Below are positions 27,977 to 37,018 of a stretch of 64,000 bases of DNA, piece by piece. The first letter of the stretch is position 1. Each line of letters opens with the position of its first letter. The stretch comes from Fischerella muscicola PCC 7414 (GTDB lineage Bacteria > Cyanobacteriota > Cyanobacteriia > Cyanobacteriales > Nostocaceae). The translations under genes and the position numbers were made by a program. The notes under the pieces are model-generated. The model did no database searches, was not told the origin of the DNA, and saw only the letters and a program-made list of their open reading frames with translations. Where the stretch lies: NCBI RefSeq assembly GCF_000317205.1, contig NZ_AJLK01000118.1, positions 21,048 through 85,047 on the forward strand, read 5' to 3'.

Positions 27977-28666
27977 TTATTTTCCCGATTTGCTAGCGAT
28001 CTGGGTATGTAACCAACTTGATGGAAATTGCTGTGTAGCGATCGCCCCAACTGGTTGTGTTAATGCTTCTGTCACTGCTGACAAACTTCGCACATCGGTC
28101 AACATCCACGCATGAGTCATGACTGGCACAATCACCTCTCGACCCACAGGTACTTGTGAACTATTCGCTGGGAGAATCATCAAATCATAGGGCGTCCAAA
28201 TAGAGGTAAAATTGATCTGCGAGAGCATCTCAACGTCCTGATTCAAATCTTGTAAAAAAGCACTGTCAGGACGCATCTGCAAACAGCCAACACCTGGATT
28301 ACAGTAGGCAACCCAAGTACCATTGTGAGGTGAAGAAATGGTAACAAACCTCTGTACTTTATTTATCCCTCCTAGTCGTTGGACATAATAACGGCTGACA
28401 ATGCCACCCATACTGAAGCCAACTAAATCTATTGGTTGTTGTGGTGCAAAGGTAGTATCAACAAAATCAGCAACTTGCTGTGCCAAACTATCTAAACTGG
28501 CATGACCAGTATTAGGAACCAAATCCAGGTCATATACACTCCAACCCCTTTGTGTCAAGTAAGGAATCATTTTGTCAAAAACTCGACCTGTGTCGAAAAT
28601 GCCATGCACCAATACAACGGGATTACGTCTGTAAGTTAATTTATCCATCTCTAAAATCAGGATCAT
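27977..28666 (-). CDS. Alpha/beta hydrolase, lipase-like
   Basis: About 229 aa. The N-terminal strand NPVVLVHGIFDTG supplies the oxyanion-hole region. The nucleophile is in LVGFSMGGIVSRYYVQ (G-x-S-x-G). The acid is probably the Asp in WTPYDLMILP and the base the His in PVMTHAWML. This layout resembles small Bacillus-type triacylglycerol lipases. There is no signal peptide, so the protein is probably cytoplasmic. The start may be the ATG at 28666 or the in-frame ATG at 28648 (MDKLTYRRNP); neither has a clear ribosome binding site. Substrate is unknown. Confidence 0.8.
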   Translation of the reverse strand: MILILEMDKLTYRRNPVVLVHGIFDTGRVFDKMIPYLTQRGWSVYDLDLVPNTGHASLDSLAQQVADFVDTTFAPQQPIDLVGFSMGGIVSRYYVQRLGGINKVQRFVTISSPHNGTWVAYCNPGVGCLQMRPDSAFLQDLNQDVEMLSQINFTSIWTPYDLMILPANSSQVPVGREVIVPVMTHAWMLTDVRSLSAVTEALTQPVGAIATQQFPSSWLHTQIASKSGK

Positions 28667-29199
28667 ATAGAATCTAGAAAAAATCTAACTGAGCATTACC
28701 ACTATCCTCATACTAGCTATGACACTCCTCTCACTGGTTTAAGACCAAGTAGCATTTAACAGTTACCAGTTATCAGTTTCATTACTGGGTAGAAGTCACA
28801 AGGGTTTAGTTGATTCGCCTCTGACTTCTGCCTCTCGCCTGTTCCCTTATGTTACGTATAATGAGAGTAAATGTTAAATTTTGTTAAGCTGGCTTTCAGA
28901 ATGTTGCTCTCATATCCCGAAAAATTTAATAATTAATTTTAAGTATCAACAATTTCAAACCCTTGAGATAAAAAGCTTATAGCATTTTCCAGACCGCCGT
29001 TACTTATTTTTGGGCATTTGTAAAAACAAATGATAAACGGTGCTGGAATTAGCTTTTACGCATAACGAAGAGCCTAAAAAAATAATTGATTGCAAAAGTT
29101 TGAGGTCAACCTAGCAATAACTCTAAGAAATGTAATAATTTTCTCTAATTTTTAATGAAAGTACTCAAATTTCAGGTATAAAAGACAGGAGAAATTGTA
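28667..29199. other. Divergent spacer before the 198-aa protein gene
   Basis: 533 bases without a supportable gene. Mostly AT-rich; includes CAGTTACCAGTTATCAG near 28759 and a direct-repeat-like phrase AAAAACAAATGATAAACGG. It carries a good ribosome binding site (CAGGAG) before the gene at 29200. Confidence 0.45.
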
Positions 29200-29796
29200 A
29201 TGTTCGGTTTTATCAAAAATTTAATTACTGGAATTATGAAATTCATCACTGGGCTTCTCCCTGGCAAGAAAAAAGGCAATGGTTATTATCTGGAACTGAA
29301 AGAAGAAGCTGAAACTACACCACCAGTTGCTGCGGCTAAAGCTGCTGCTGAAAAAGTTGCTGCTGTTGCAAAGAGTGCAGCCGATAAAGTCACTGAGCTA
29401 ACTGAGAGTGAAGCTGATAAAGCCGTTGCTGAAACTAATGGTGCGAAACAATCACCAGCACCAGTTGCAGCTGCTCCAGAAACATCTAACGGAGCAAAAG
29501 ATGTTAAGAAACCTTCTCGTAAAACCTCAATTAAATCAGCGAAAAAAGCTAAAGCAGAAGCTAAGCCTGATCCCACTCAGGTTGAGTTAGTACAGACAGC
29601 TGAAGGTGTGACAGTAGAGGTCAAAGAAGACAAAGCACCCGCAGTTGCAGCTAAGGCGCAGCCAACAGAAACAACCTTCGCACCCAAGTACTTGATGCCT
29701 ACTAGTACAAATGGTCGTCGTCGTCCCGGAGCGAATATGAATTCTTTCCTAGAGATGGCGCGTCAGGTGAAGACCCCTGCGAGCAAATCAAAATAA
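29200..29796 (+). CDS. Ala/Lys-rich protein with N-terminal amphipathic helix, function unknown
   Basis: 198 aa, ATG at 29200 with an AGGAG ribosome binding site 9 bases upstream. Three parts are visible: an N-terminal amphipathic or hydrophobic helix (FGFIKNLITGIMKFITGLLP) ending in GKKKGNGYYLELKEE; a long low-complexity region rich in Ala, Lys, Glu and Pro (about 40-160), probably disordered; and a distinctive C-terminal motif (APKYLMPTSTNGRRRPGANM and NSFLEMARQVK). The helix could attach it to a membrane surface. I recognise no named family and assign no function. Confidence 0.75.
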   Translation: MFGFIKNLITGIMKFITGLLPGKKKGNGYYLELKEEAETTPPVAAAKAAAEKVAAVAKSAADKVTELTESEADKAVAETNGAKQSPAPVAAAPETSNGAKDVKKPSRKTSIKSAKKAKAEAKPDPTQVELVQTAEGVTVEVKEDKAPAVAAKAQPTETTFAPKYLMPTSTNGRRRPGANMNSFLEMARQVKTPASKSK

Positions 29797-29836
29797 GTAG
29801 GTCGTCATTTGTCATTTGTCATTGGTTATTGGGTAG

Positions 29837-29901
29837 GGGCAAAGCATTTGTACTAGTAAATTCAGTTTTGATATCAAGATACACATACAAATGCTTTGCC
29901 C
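29837..29901. repeat. 65-bp fold-back element with 16-bp arms
   Basis: GGGCAAAGCATTTGTA (29837-29852) and TACAAATGCTTTGCCC (29886-29901) are exact complements around a 33-base AT-rich centre. It is a small MITE-like or REP-type fold-back between the 198-aa gene and its terminator. Confidence 0.8.
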
Positions 29902-29983
29902 TTACAGGCTTATTTACTTCTCGTAACTCGCATTACGCTTGTTTCCACTTACCTAATTAACAAAAGCAAAATTAGATTTTAAG

Positions 29984-30016
29984 AATAGTAGGTGAAAAAC
30001 ACCTACTATTTTTTTC
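29984..30016 (+). terminator. Intrinsic terminator
   Basis: AATAGTAGGTG-AAAAA-CACCTACTATT is a perfect 11-bp stem with a five-base loop, directly followed by a run of T. It fits termination of plus-strand transcription from the gene at 29200, and it lies just beyond the stop of the convergent TPR gene. Confidence 0.88.
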
Positions 30017-30019
30017 TAT

Positions 30020-31093
30020 TTATGCTTCTGCATAAAGAAAAGCTAATCCACTATATAAATGAAAGGCTGAGTCCCAATTAGTTTTTTCTTGGCGAAATAG
30101 ATGTATGTGAGATTGAATCTTATTCAGCAGTTCTGTTTGATCTAATGCTGTTTCTGCAAATGGTGTGAAGTCTGACCAAATTTTAACTTGAGATAATTCT
30201 TGATTAAGAAAGCTCAGTAGATTATTCCAGTTGATTCTAATAGTATTTTGACTAGACTGAGAAGTAATTCTTATCCCTTGCTGAAATTTGTAACCATGAT
30301 CATAAAGTCGCAGAATACAACGTCTTTTTGGTAGATGTAAATCGCAAAATTGAAAATAATCTTGGGTTTGAGTTTTCCGTTCTAATTGGCGACGGGCATT
30401 AACATCTACGACTTCTTCAAAAATTGGTAAGATTCCCTGTACCCGTCCTTTGACTTCTTGCCAATCAAAGCTGAGAGAACCAAGTTGATGAGCTTGATTG
30501 CGACAAATAACAGTAGCTGTGGACGTTGATTCTGTAAAATATTCGACATGAAAAACTTGAATTTTGGCTATATCATTTAATTTTGCCCAAAAACAAGAAA
30601 TACCTGCATTCTTTAACTGTTCACCATAATATTTGAGTTCTCCGACTGCACCACTACGATATAAACGCCAACCGCGACTAGGCAGGAGTAAGCGGGCGCT
30701 ATAGGAGTCTAGTTGCATTATCTGAGCAAATTTTGGTGCCGCTTGGGTTTTCAGTTCATTACTGATGGGTTCTAAAATTAATACACCTAGTTCAGCATCA
30801 TCAGGATGAACCGTTGCATGAGCGATCGCGCGGATTCTTTCTTCCTGCTCTATTTCCGACAGTCGCTGCAATCCTTGTCTAGCTTGGGTAATAATTTTAG
30901 CATTAGTTGTATCTTGCAGCAGTCGTCGATAGACTTTTTCCGCCTTTTGCCGTTTTCCAGATACTTCATATAGGCGTCCGATATAAAATTGCACCCAAGG
31001 GTCTTTCGGTGATTTTTTTGATAATTCTTTAAGTAACTTTGCGGCTTTTTTATAGTCTTTTTCTTGAAAAGCAATAGCAACCTGCTCAATCAT
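30020..31093 (-). CDS. TPR-repeat protein, function unknown
   Basis: 357 aa. The N-terminal 80 residues form tetratricopeptide-type helices (FQEKDYKKAAKLLKELSKKSPKDPWVQFYIGRLYEVSGKRQKAEKV shows the A-L-Y-P spacing). The remaining 270 residues form an unrecognised domain with LSFDWQEVKGRVQGILPIFEEVV and CDLHLPKRRCILRLYDHGYKFQQG. It looks like a conserved cyanobacterial protein. It begins 34 bases after the rsmE stop on the same strand and so is probably co-transcribed with rsmE. Confidence 0.72.
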   Translation of the reverse strand: MIEQVAIAFQEKDYKKAAKLLKELSKKSPKDPWVQFYIGRLYEVSGKRQKAEKVYRRLLQDTTNAKIITQARQGLQRLSEIEQEERIRAIAHATVHPDDAELGVLILEPISNELKTQAAPKFAQIMQLDSYSARLLLPSRGWRLYRSGAVGELKYYGEQLKNAGISCFWAKLNDIAKIQVFHVEYFTESTSTATVICRNQAHQLGSLSFDWQEVKGRVQGILPIFEEVVDVNARRQLERKTQTQDYFQFCDLHLPKRRCILRLYDHGYKFQQGIRITSQSSQNTIRINWNNLLSFLNQELSQVKIWSDFTPFAETALDQTELLNKIQSHIHLFRQEKTNWDSAFHLYSGLAFLYAEA

Positions 31094-31127
31094 ATATAAA
31101 TTTTAAATTTATAATTTTATACATCCT

Positions 31128-31859
31128 TTATATCTCATGAGCAGCTGCAACCAAGGATAAAGCAACAATTGGCGCTGTCACAGCCCTGAGAATGCGCCTT
31201 CCCAAAGAAACAGGTTGGAATCCAGCCTTAATTGCATCCTCAATTTCTGTTTCCGTCCATCCTCCCTCCGGGCCAGTCGCAATTACAATTGTTTTCTCGT
31301 TATTAAAATTACTCTCCCCATCTTCTTTCTTTTCTAAGCAACTGAGCAAATGCGGATAATCACCACGCGCCTCGCAAATATATTTCTCGTTAGCCACCAT
31401 TGACAAACTACTACTAAAAGGTACTGGCTCGAGAATTGTCGGTACTGTAGTTCGTTCTGATTGTTCCGCAGCTTCCTTCGCAATCCGCCGCCAGCGTTCT
31501 AATTTTTGGGGGCTGGGATTTAGCAAAGTGCGATCGCTTACCACTGGAGCAAAACAAGTTACACCTAACTCCGTGCAATTCCGGACAATTTCATCAAATC
31601 CACTTCCTTTCGGCAAGGCTACAATCAAGGTTATGGCTATGGTTAACTCGGTTTCTACGGAAATCAATTGTAAAACTTGTGCTTCCGTACCTGCTAGCTG
31701 TGCCAACCACCATTTACCCATACCATCCATAGCGATAAAGCGATCGCCCGACTGAAGACGCAACACCCGACAAAGATAATGTTGTTGTTCAGCAGTCAGA
31801 GTAATGTCTTGATTGTGGAATTGAGAAGATGCGATCGTGATTCGTTGTAGTTGTGGCAT
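31128..31859 (-). CDS. rsmE: 16S rRNA (uracil-1498-N3)-methyltransferase RsmE
   Basis: 243 aa SPOUT-class methyltransferase that methylates U1498 of 16S rRNA with S-adenosylmethionine. An N-terminal PUA-like domain (HYLCRVLRLQSGDRF) precedes the knotted domain. Family marks are KGSGFDEIVRNCTELGV, IGPEGG-type loop ATGPEGGWTETEIEDA, and SLGRRILRAVTAPIVAL, the trefoil knot. Length is normal. It is probably the first gene of a two-gene unit with the TPR protein. Confidence 0.93.
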   Translation of the reverse strand: MPQLQRITIASSQFHNQDITLTAEQQHYLCRVLRLQSGDRFIAMDGMGKWWLAQLAGTEAQVLQLISVETELTIAITLIVALPKGSGFDEIVRNCTELGVTCFAPVVSDRTLLNPSPQKLERWRRIAKEAAEQSERTTVPTILEPVPFSSSLSMVANEKYICEARGDYPHLLSCLEKKEDGESNFNNEKTIVIATGPEGGWTETEIEDAIKAGFQPVSLGRRILRAVTAPIVALSLVAAAHEI

Positions 31860-32061
31860 TGCTAACAGACATTTGCATCAACAAGTATAGTAATCCGATT
31901 TGATTTGGTGAACTTACTCGTGAAGTCAGGGAACAGGGAACAGGAAATACAGCTTCTATCGGTGTTCATCTGTGTTCCATGAGTGTTCGCTTTTATTCCC
32001 ACACCCAACTGCAAACCGCTATAGTTTTTCTGAGAAATCAAAATTGCCTAAATTCAGAATA

Positions 32062-33528
32062 ATGCCTCAAAAATCCTCCTGTATTTTTCTACTATTATTT
32101 TTTAGTATCCACATCAGTATCCACATCGGTATCAACCAACAACCAGTAAAAGCACAAACACCCACACCAACAGCACCAATTTGCCCAGCCCAGCTAAAAA
32201 CCACTATCGATGCTGTCACCAATCGTCCTCTCTTCAGTCGAGTACGCTGGGGAATTTTAATTCAAAATCTTGGCTCCAACCAAACACTCTACAGTCAAGA
32301 TGCCCAGAAATATTTTACTCCTGCTTCCAACACCAAGCTCCTGACCACCGCAGCAGCATTGCTACAACTGGGTGAAAATTATCGCTTTCGCACATCTATA
32401 TATAGAGGTAGCAATAATTTTTTTTATGTTGTGGGTAGAGGAGATCCTAGTCTCACTGACGCCCAATTAAGAGTATTAGCAAAGCAATTAAAACAAAAAG
32501 GTATTAACCAAATTCAGCAGTTGGTAGTAGACGATCGCTACATTCGCGGAGAACTTGTTCCCTCCAGCTGGCAATGGGAAGACATATACTCAGATTACGG
32601 CGCACCAGTTGGCAGTGTCATTCTCAATCAAAACACTTTTAGCTTCAACCTGCTACCACAAACCTTGGGTAAACCTGCACTCATCTCGTGGACAGATGCT
32701 AATGAAGCCAAACAGTGGCGGGTAATTAATCAATCAGTGACAACTGCACAAAATCAACCAATTTCCATCAACGTCACCCGGGAATTATCGGGAAATGTGT
32801 TGCGAATTCAAGGACAACTCGCCGCAAATTCTCAACCTTATTTAGTGACTTTGCCAGTAGTTGACCCCAATTATTACTTTTTGCGGCGCTTTCGCAGTGC
32901 TTTAGCAGCCGAAAAAATCACTTTGGGACGGACATCAGTAGGAATTTATGCTAATAATCAACAGGAAGTAGCAGCAGTACTTTCCCCACCTTTATCTCAA
33001 TTGTTAGTAGAAATAAATCAGAATAGCAATAATCTTTATGCTGAAGCATTGTTGAGGGCATTAGCGATCAAAAAAACCCCACTTCCCAATCAAGCTACAG
33101 CAGATGCAGCGTTGGAAGTTTTGAAAACAACTTTAACTCAGATGGAAGTTAATTCTTCTAGTTATGCTTTGGTAGATGGTTCTGGCTTGTCTCGTAAAAA
33201 CTTAATTAGTCCAGAAGCATTAGTACAAACTTTGCAAGCGATGGCGCAGTCACCGCAAGCAGCTGTTTTTCGTGCTTCCTTACCTGTAGCAGGTGTGAGT
33301 GGCACTTTAAAAAACCGCTTTCAAAATACACCAGCAGCAGGAATTGTCCAGGCAAAAACTGGAACTCTAACTGGTGCTATCTCCCTTTCGGGCTACATAA
33401 ATCCACCAAAATACGCCCCTTTGGTTTTTAGTATTATCGTCAATCAAACCGAACAACCTGCCAGCATTGTACGTAAAGCAATGGATGAAATAGTTGTGTC
33501 GTTAGCACAGTTGCAACGTTGTCAATGA
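32062..33528 (+). CDS. dacB: D-alanyl-D-alanine carboxypeptidase/endopeptidase, PBP4 family
   Basis: About 488 aa from the ATG at 32062, chosen because it begins a signal peptide (MPQKSSCIFLLLFFSIHI, then KAQ); a longer form from 31972 would bury it. The enzyme trims or cleaves peptidoglycan peptides in the periplasm. Active-site motifs are complete: S-x-x-K in PASNTKLLTTAA, S-x-N in NQNSNNLYAEALL, and K-T-G in VQAKTGTLTGA. The S13-type insertion domain lies between the first two motifs, as in PBP4. The gene stands alone. Confidence 0.9.
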   Translation: MPQKSSCIFLLLFFSIHISIHIGINQQPVKAQTPTPTAPICPAQLKTTIDAVTNRPLFSRVRWGILIQNLGSNQTLYSQDAQKYFTPASNTKLLTTAAALLQLGENYRFRTSIYRGSNNFFYVVGRGDPSLTDAQLRVLAKQLKQKGINQIQQLVVDDRYIRGELVPSSWQWEDIYSDYGAPVGSVILNQNTFSFNLLPQTLGKPALISWTDANEAKQWRVINQSVTTAQNQPISINVTRELSGNVLRIQGQLAANSQPYLVTLPVVDPNYYFLRRFRSALAAEKITLGRTSVGIYANNQQEVAAVLSPPLSQLLVEINQNSNNLYAEALLRALAIKKTPLPNQATADAALEVLKTTLTQMEVNSSSYALVDGSGLSRKNLISPEALVQTLQAMAQSPQAAVFRASLPVAGVSGTLKNRFQNTPAAGIVQAKTGTLTGAISLSGYINPPKYAPLVFSIIVNQTEQPASIVRKAMDEIVVSLAQLQRCQ

Positions 33529-33626
33529 ATTTTTCTTTCTTTGTATGAAACCACCCTGGTTTCGCTGAGGGTTGGGGTTCTTTCTATTTTTGCAAGAAGT
33601 CTACTAATGACAAATGACAATTGACA

Positions 33627-36239
33627 CTAACTAACTTTAAATTTCGCCACTGCTGCTTGCAATTCTTGGGAAATTGCTACAGTTTCTTGCAGCGACTGAG
33701 AAATTTTGCGTGAAGAGTTACTAGTAGTATCTGACACGTATGAAATTTCTGTAACTAATTTAGTTACTGCTTGTGATGTTTCCACTTGAGATACTGTCGC
33801 CTGAGAAATTGATTGTACTAACTCATCTATTTGATAAGTGACACTCAGAATTTGGTTAAGAGAAGTTTTAGCATTTTCCACAATGCGAGAACCTTCGACT
33901 ACTTGGGTAGTTCCTTGTTCCATTGCTTTGACAACTTCGTTGGTTTCTCGTTGAATGTTTTCGACAATCAGCTTGATTTCTTGAGTAGCGTCAGAACAAC
34001 GTGCTGCTAGTTCACCAACTTCGTTGGCAACAACTACAAAACCTCGGCTGCTTTCACCAACCTTTGCGGCTTCTAGTCCGGCGTTGACTGCTAACAAGTT
34101 GGTTTGCACGGCAATTTCGTTGATCAAGGAAATTATCCGAGAAATTTGTTGCGAAGATTCCCCCAAGCGTCTGACTTTCTTGGCTGTATCATCGATAGTT
34201 GAGCGTAAGTTAAAGATTTTTTCTACCGTTATATCCATTGCTGTTTCACCTTCAATGGCTGTACAAGAAGCCGTGTGAGCAATTTCGGCAGCCTTTTGAG
34301 CGTTCTGTGCCACATCTGCGATTGAGAGTGTCATGCGCTCAATACTTTTGAGGATGAGATTAATTTCAATAGCTTGTTTGATCGCTTCGTCGCTAAGTTG
34401 GCTAATTTCACGTTCGTTTTCACTCAGGGCTGCATTGACAGCTGTTGCAGATATTTTCACTTTTGTCACAATTTCTCTGAGATTTTCAACTATAGAGTTG
34501 AAAAAGTTAGCGACAGTACCAATTTCCCCCTCTTTAACTTTCGCATGTACCGTCAAATCACCTTTTGATGCACCTTCGACATCTCGCAGTAGTCTAATGA
34601 TTTGCTGTTGTAATGCTTCTTTTTGTTGATTATGCTCCATTGCCATCATTTCTGCTTGAGAACGAGCTTTTTCTACCTGGCTGAGCATAAATGCTTGTTC
34701 TAGGGCATAGCCAATGGGAATTGCTATTTGCTTAAACAAATCGATCTCTGATGCTTGCCATTGGCGGGGGTTAGAACACTGATGAGCGATCAGTAAGCCA
34801 TATAGGTTGTTGTTGAGCAAAATCGGCGCTACTAAATTCGCCTTGACTGCAAATGCTTCTAGTTGAGCAATATGGCATCGTGTCAAACCTGCTTCGTAAA
34901 TATTTGCCAGCGCTTGGACACGGCCTTTTTTATACTTATCAACATAGTCGCGAGCAAAACAGGGATCTGCAATTTCTGCATCCAAAGCACTAGGCCATTC
35001 TTCATCAACGCACTCAGCAACTATTTTACCCACCCAGTTTTCATCAAAGCGATAGACTATGACTCTGTCTGCTTTGATGACTTCTCGCAAGCTTGTTACT
35101 GCTGCATTTAAGATTTCTGCGGTATTGAGTGAACCACGAACCCTAGAAGTAATGTTATTGATTGTCTCTGCTAGCTTAGCTTCATCTTCTTTGTCGAGAA
35201 TTTGCTCTGTAAACTTGTCTGCCATTGTGTTAAAACTAACAGCCAATTTACCTATTTCATCATGAGCAAAAATCTCCGCACGGGCAGAGCGATCGCCCGT
35301 AGCTAGTTTTTGAGCTGTTTGCTCTAGCTTCTCGATAGGTGTAATAATTGTTTTTCTAATAATCAGTGTCCAAATCAAGGAAATTGCTAACGCAACAATT
35401 ACAACAACAATTTCTATCCAAAGACTCTGTTGTACCAATTGGTTGAGAGCAGTTTCTGGAGTTCCCCGCACTAGAATAGCGATTGGCTGTTCGCCATATA
35501 CAGGTACTGCACCATTATCTGTTTCTATGATTTTATTAGGTACAGCTTTGGCTGCCATTGTATAAGTTTGATTACCGACTTTAAGCCGCCCGGTTACTGG
35601 TTTTCCTGGTGCTAGGGTTGCTGCTTCGAGTAAAGATTTACCTTCTGCGGGTAATGCTACATTAGGTATGCCTTGATTATTATTCTGAGATTTATCTTGT
35701 TCCAGGGCTGTTGCTATAGTAAATTCTCCCGTCTGTTTGCGTAGATAAACAGCACTGTAGCCTCCCTCAGTAGCTTCTAATGTTCCCCTAACAATCGCAT
35801 CTTTACCATTGACAATATCACCAGAAACTAATGCACCGATAACTACTTTTGTGTTTGGGTCTTTAACAGGTGTTACCGTATAACGAATCAGAGCATCTTC
35901 TTGATTAAAACCACTTGGTAAAGGAGGAGATTCTTTACTTAATTCTGACCAACTGACAATTCTGTTAGCTTTTATTTGTCGAGGATTCTCAAAAACCTCA
36001 CTCACCAAGTTATCAGGATTAAATATTTCCCCTTGACGGTCAGCATTTGCATTGACAATAATCCGCAAATTTTTACCAACAAGTGTGGCATACTCTATTT
36101 TTCTGGCCTTAATTTCATTGGCAAGAATTTGCTTTACTTTTGACTTTAAATCAGGGCTGAGTGTTTGACCTGTATTATAAGCAAGAGCAGCTTGAATAAT
36201 TGCCAAATTGTCCGATTGTCCACGAAAGCCAAACCCCAT
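33627..36239 (-). CDS. Methyl-accepting chemotaxis protein with a cyanobacteriochrome-like GAF domain
   Basis: 870 aa: a Cache-like sensory region (1-270), one transmembrane helix (about 273-295), HAMP (about 297-350), GAF (about 370-515), a second HAMP-like linker, and the chemoreceptor signalling domain (about 610-860, tip INEIAVQTNLLAVNAGLEAA). The GAF carries D-P-C-F at 425-428 and Cys-His at 455-456, separated exactly as the two bilin-linking cysteines of DXCF cyanobacteriochromes such as PixJ (28 residues). It may therefore bind a bilin and signal light for phototaxis. Oddly, no N-terminal membrane helix precedes the Cache region: an in-frame stop lies just upstream of the ATG at 36239. 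No other che or pix genes adjoin. Confidence 0.85.
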   Translation of the reverse strand: MGFGFRGQSDNLAIIQAALAYNTGQTLSPDLKSKVKQILANEIKARKIEYATLVGKNLRIIVNANADRQGEIFNPDNLVSEVFENPRQIKANRIVSWSELSKESPPLPSGFNQEDALIRYTVTPVKDPNTKVVIGALVSGDIVNGKDAIVRGTLEATEGGYSAVYLRKQTGEFTIATALEQDKSQNNNQGIPNVALPAEGKSLLEAATLAPGKPVTGRLKVGNQTYTMAAKAVPNKIIETDNGAVPVYGEQPIAILVRGTPETALNQLVQQSLWIEIVVVIVALAISLIWTLIIRKTIITPIEKLEQTAQKLATGDRSARAEIFAHDEIGKLAVSFNTMADKFTEQILDKEDEAKLAETINNITSRVRGSLNTAEILNAAVTSLREVIKADRVIVYRFDENWVGKIVAECVDEEWPSALDAEIADPCFARDYVDKYKKGRVQALANIYEAGLTRCHIAQLEAFAVKANLVAPILLNNNLYGLLIAHQCSNPRQWQASEIDLFKQIAIPIGYALEQAFMLSQVEKARSQAEMMAMEHNQQKEALQQQIIRLLRDVEGASKGDLTVHAKVKEGEIGTVANFFNSIVENLREIVTKVKISATAVNAALSENEREISQLSDEAIKQAIEINLILKSIERMTLSIADVAQNAQKAAEIAHTASCTAIEGETAMDITVEKIFNLRSTIDDTAKKVRRLGESSQQISRIISLINEIAVQTNLLAVNAGLEAAKVGESSRGFVVVANEVGELAARCSDATQEIKLIVENIQRETNEVVKAMEQGTTQVVEGSRIVENAKTSLNQILSVTYQIDELVQSISQATVSQVETSQAVTKLVTEISYVSDTTSNSSRKISQSLQETVAISQELQAAVAKFKVS

Positions 36240-37018
36240 TTGATTGACTTTGACATTCTTTACACCCTATTTAGCTAGTTCTTAACAGTTGCAATTTCTC
36301 AAATTTTGCTGAAATTGCAGATAGATTAAGCTTGATTTACATCTATCATCTTAGGCTAGATTGCTATTTTACGCAACTTGCTAAAAAAACATTATATTAA
36401 TTTATGCAATAGAAAATTTATATATTTAAAAACTTTGAAAATTCTTCTGTATTTAACCTATCCTTAAGTAGTTGACAAACAAAAAATAAATTTTAAATTT
36501 TATAATATAGTGATAGCAACTTCTCTTTTTGAGAATGTCTGACACAAAAAAGAACTAGAAACTTAGAAGCGATCGCCACCTTCATTAACTCTCAAGAAAC
36601 ACAAGGGGGTATAGGGGTGTAAGGGTGTAGGAGAAAAATTGTGTTTCTTTCATATGTTGCTAGTAGTTCACCAAATTGATTTTGACAGTTTAACTAGATC
36701 CCCGACTTTTTAAAAAAGTCGGGGATCTGACGTCTTGCAAGGTGTCAAAACTTGTGTGGTAGAGTACTAGTGGTATTGGCCGCTAGTGTAAGGCTTATAT
36801 CTTGCACCAGGTTTTCATTACCTTCTGCCTCTTTGAAGCTTTGATCGCCCCAAGCCCTAGCTCAAACTTCTCTGTGCCATCTACCTTTCAAGACCTTAGG
36901 GGGCTTCGGTGCAATTTTTTGTATCTAAAAGTGGATATAACAAAGCTTTATTAACATCATCATAGTATTAGTGTTGCTAAATACTCGCAACAGTCTATAA
37001 ATTACTGTAGGAAAGGCT
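36240..37018. other. Long divergent spacer between chemoreceptor and aldolase
   Basis: 779 bases with no supportable gene. The first 300 bases are AT-rich and do not encode the membrane helix expected upstream of the chemoreceptor. Further features are a G-rich phrase (AAGGGGGTATAGGGGTGTAAGG, about 36602-36625, given here only as context), the 33-bp palindrome at 36696-36728, and a lone TTATATCTTGCACCA at about 36796 matching an end of the element at 10214. Confidence 0.5.
36696..36728. repeat. Perfect 16-1-16 palindrome
   Basis: AGATCCCCGACTTTTT-A-AAAAAGTCGGGGATCT is a perfect inverted repeat of 33 bp. A near-identical copy differing only near the centre (CTTCTTAAAGAAG) lies at 44451-44483, and a shorter relative at 18282-18308. 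It could act as a bidirectional terminator or be a mobile palindrome. Confidence 0.85.

Noticed and set aside
29286..29576. Antisense frame in the Ala/Lys-rich gene
   Set aside because: Arises from the skewed codon use of the low-complexity region; the sense gene has a strong ribosome binding site and terminator.
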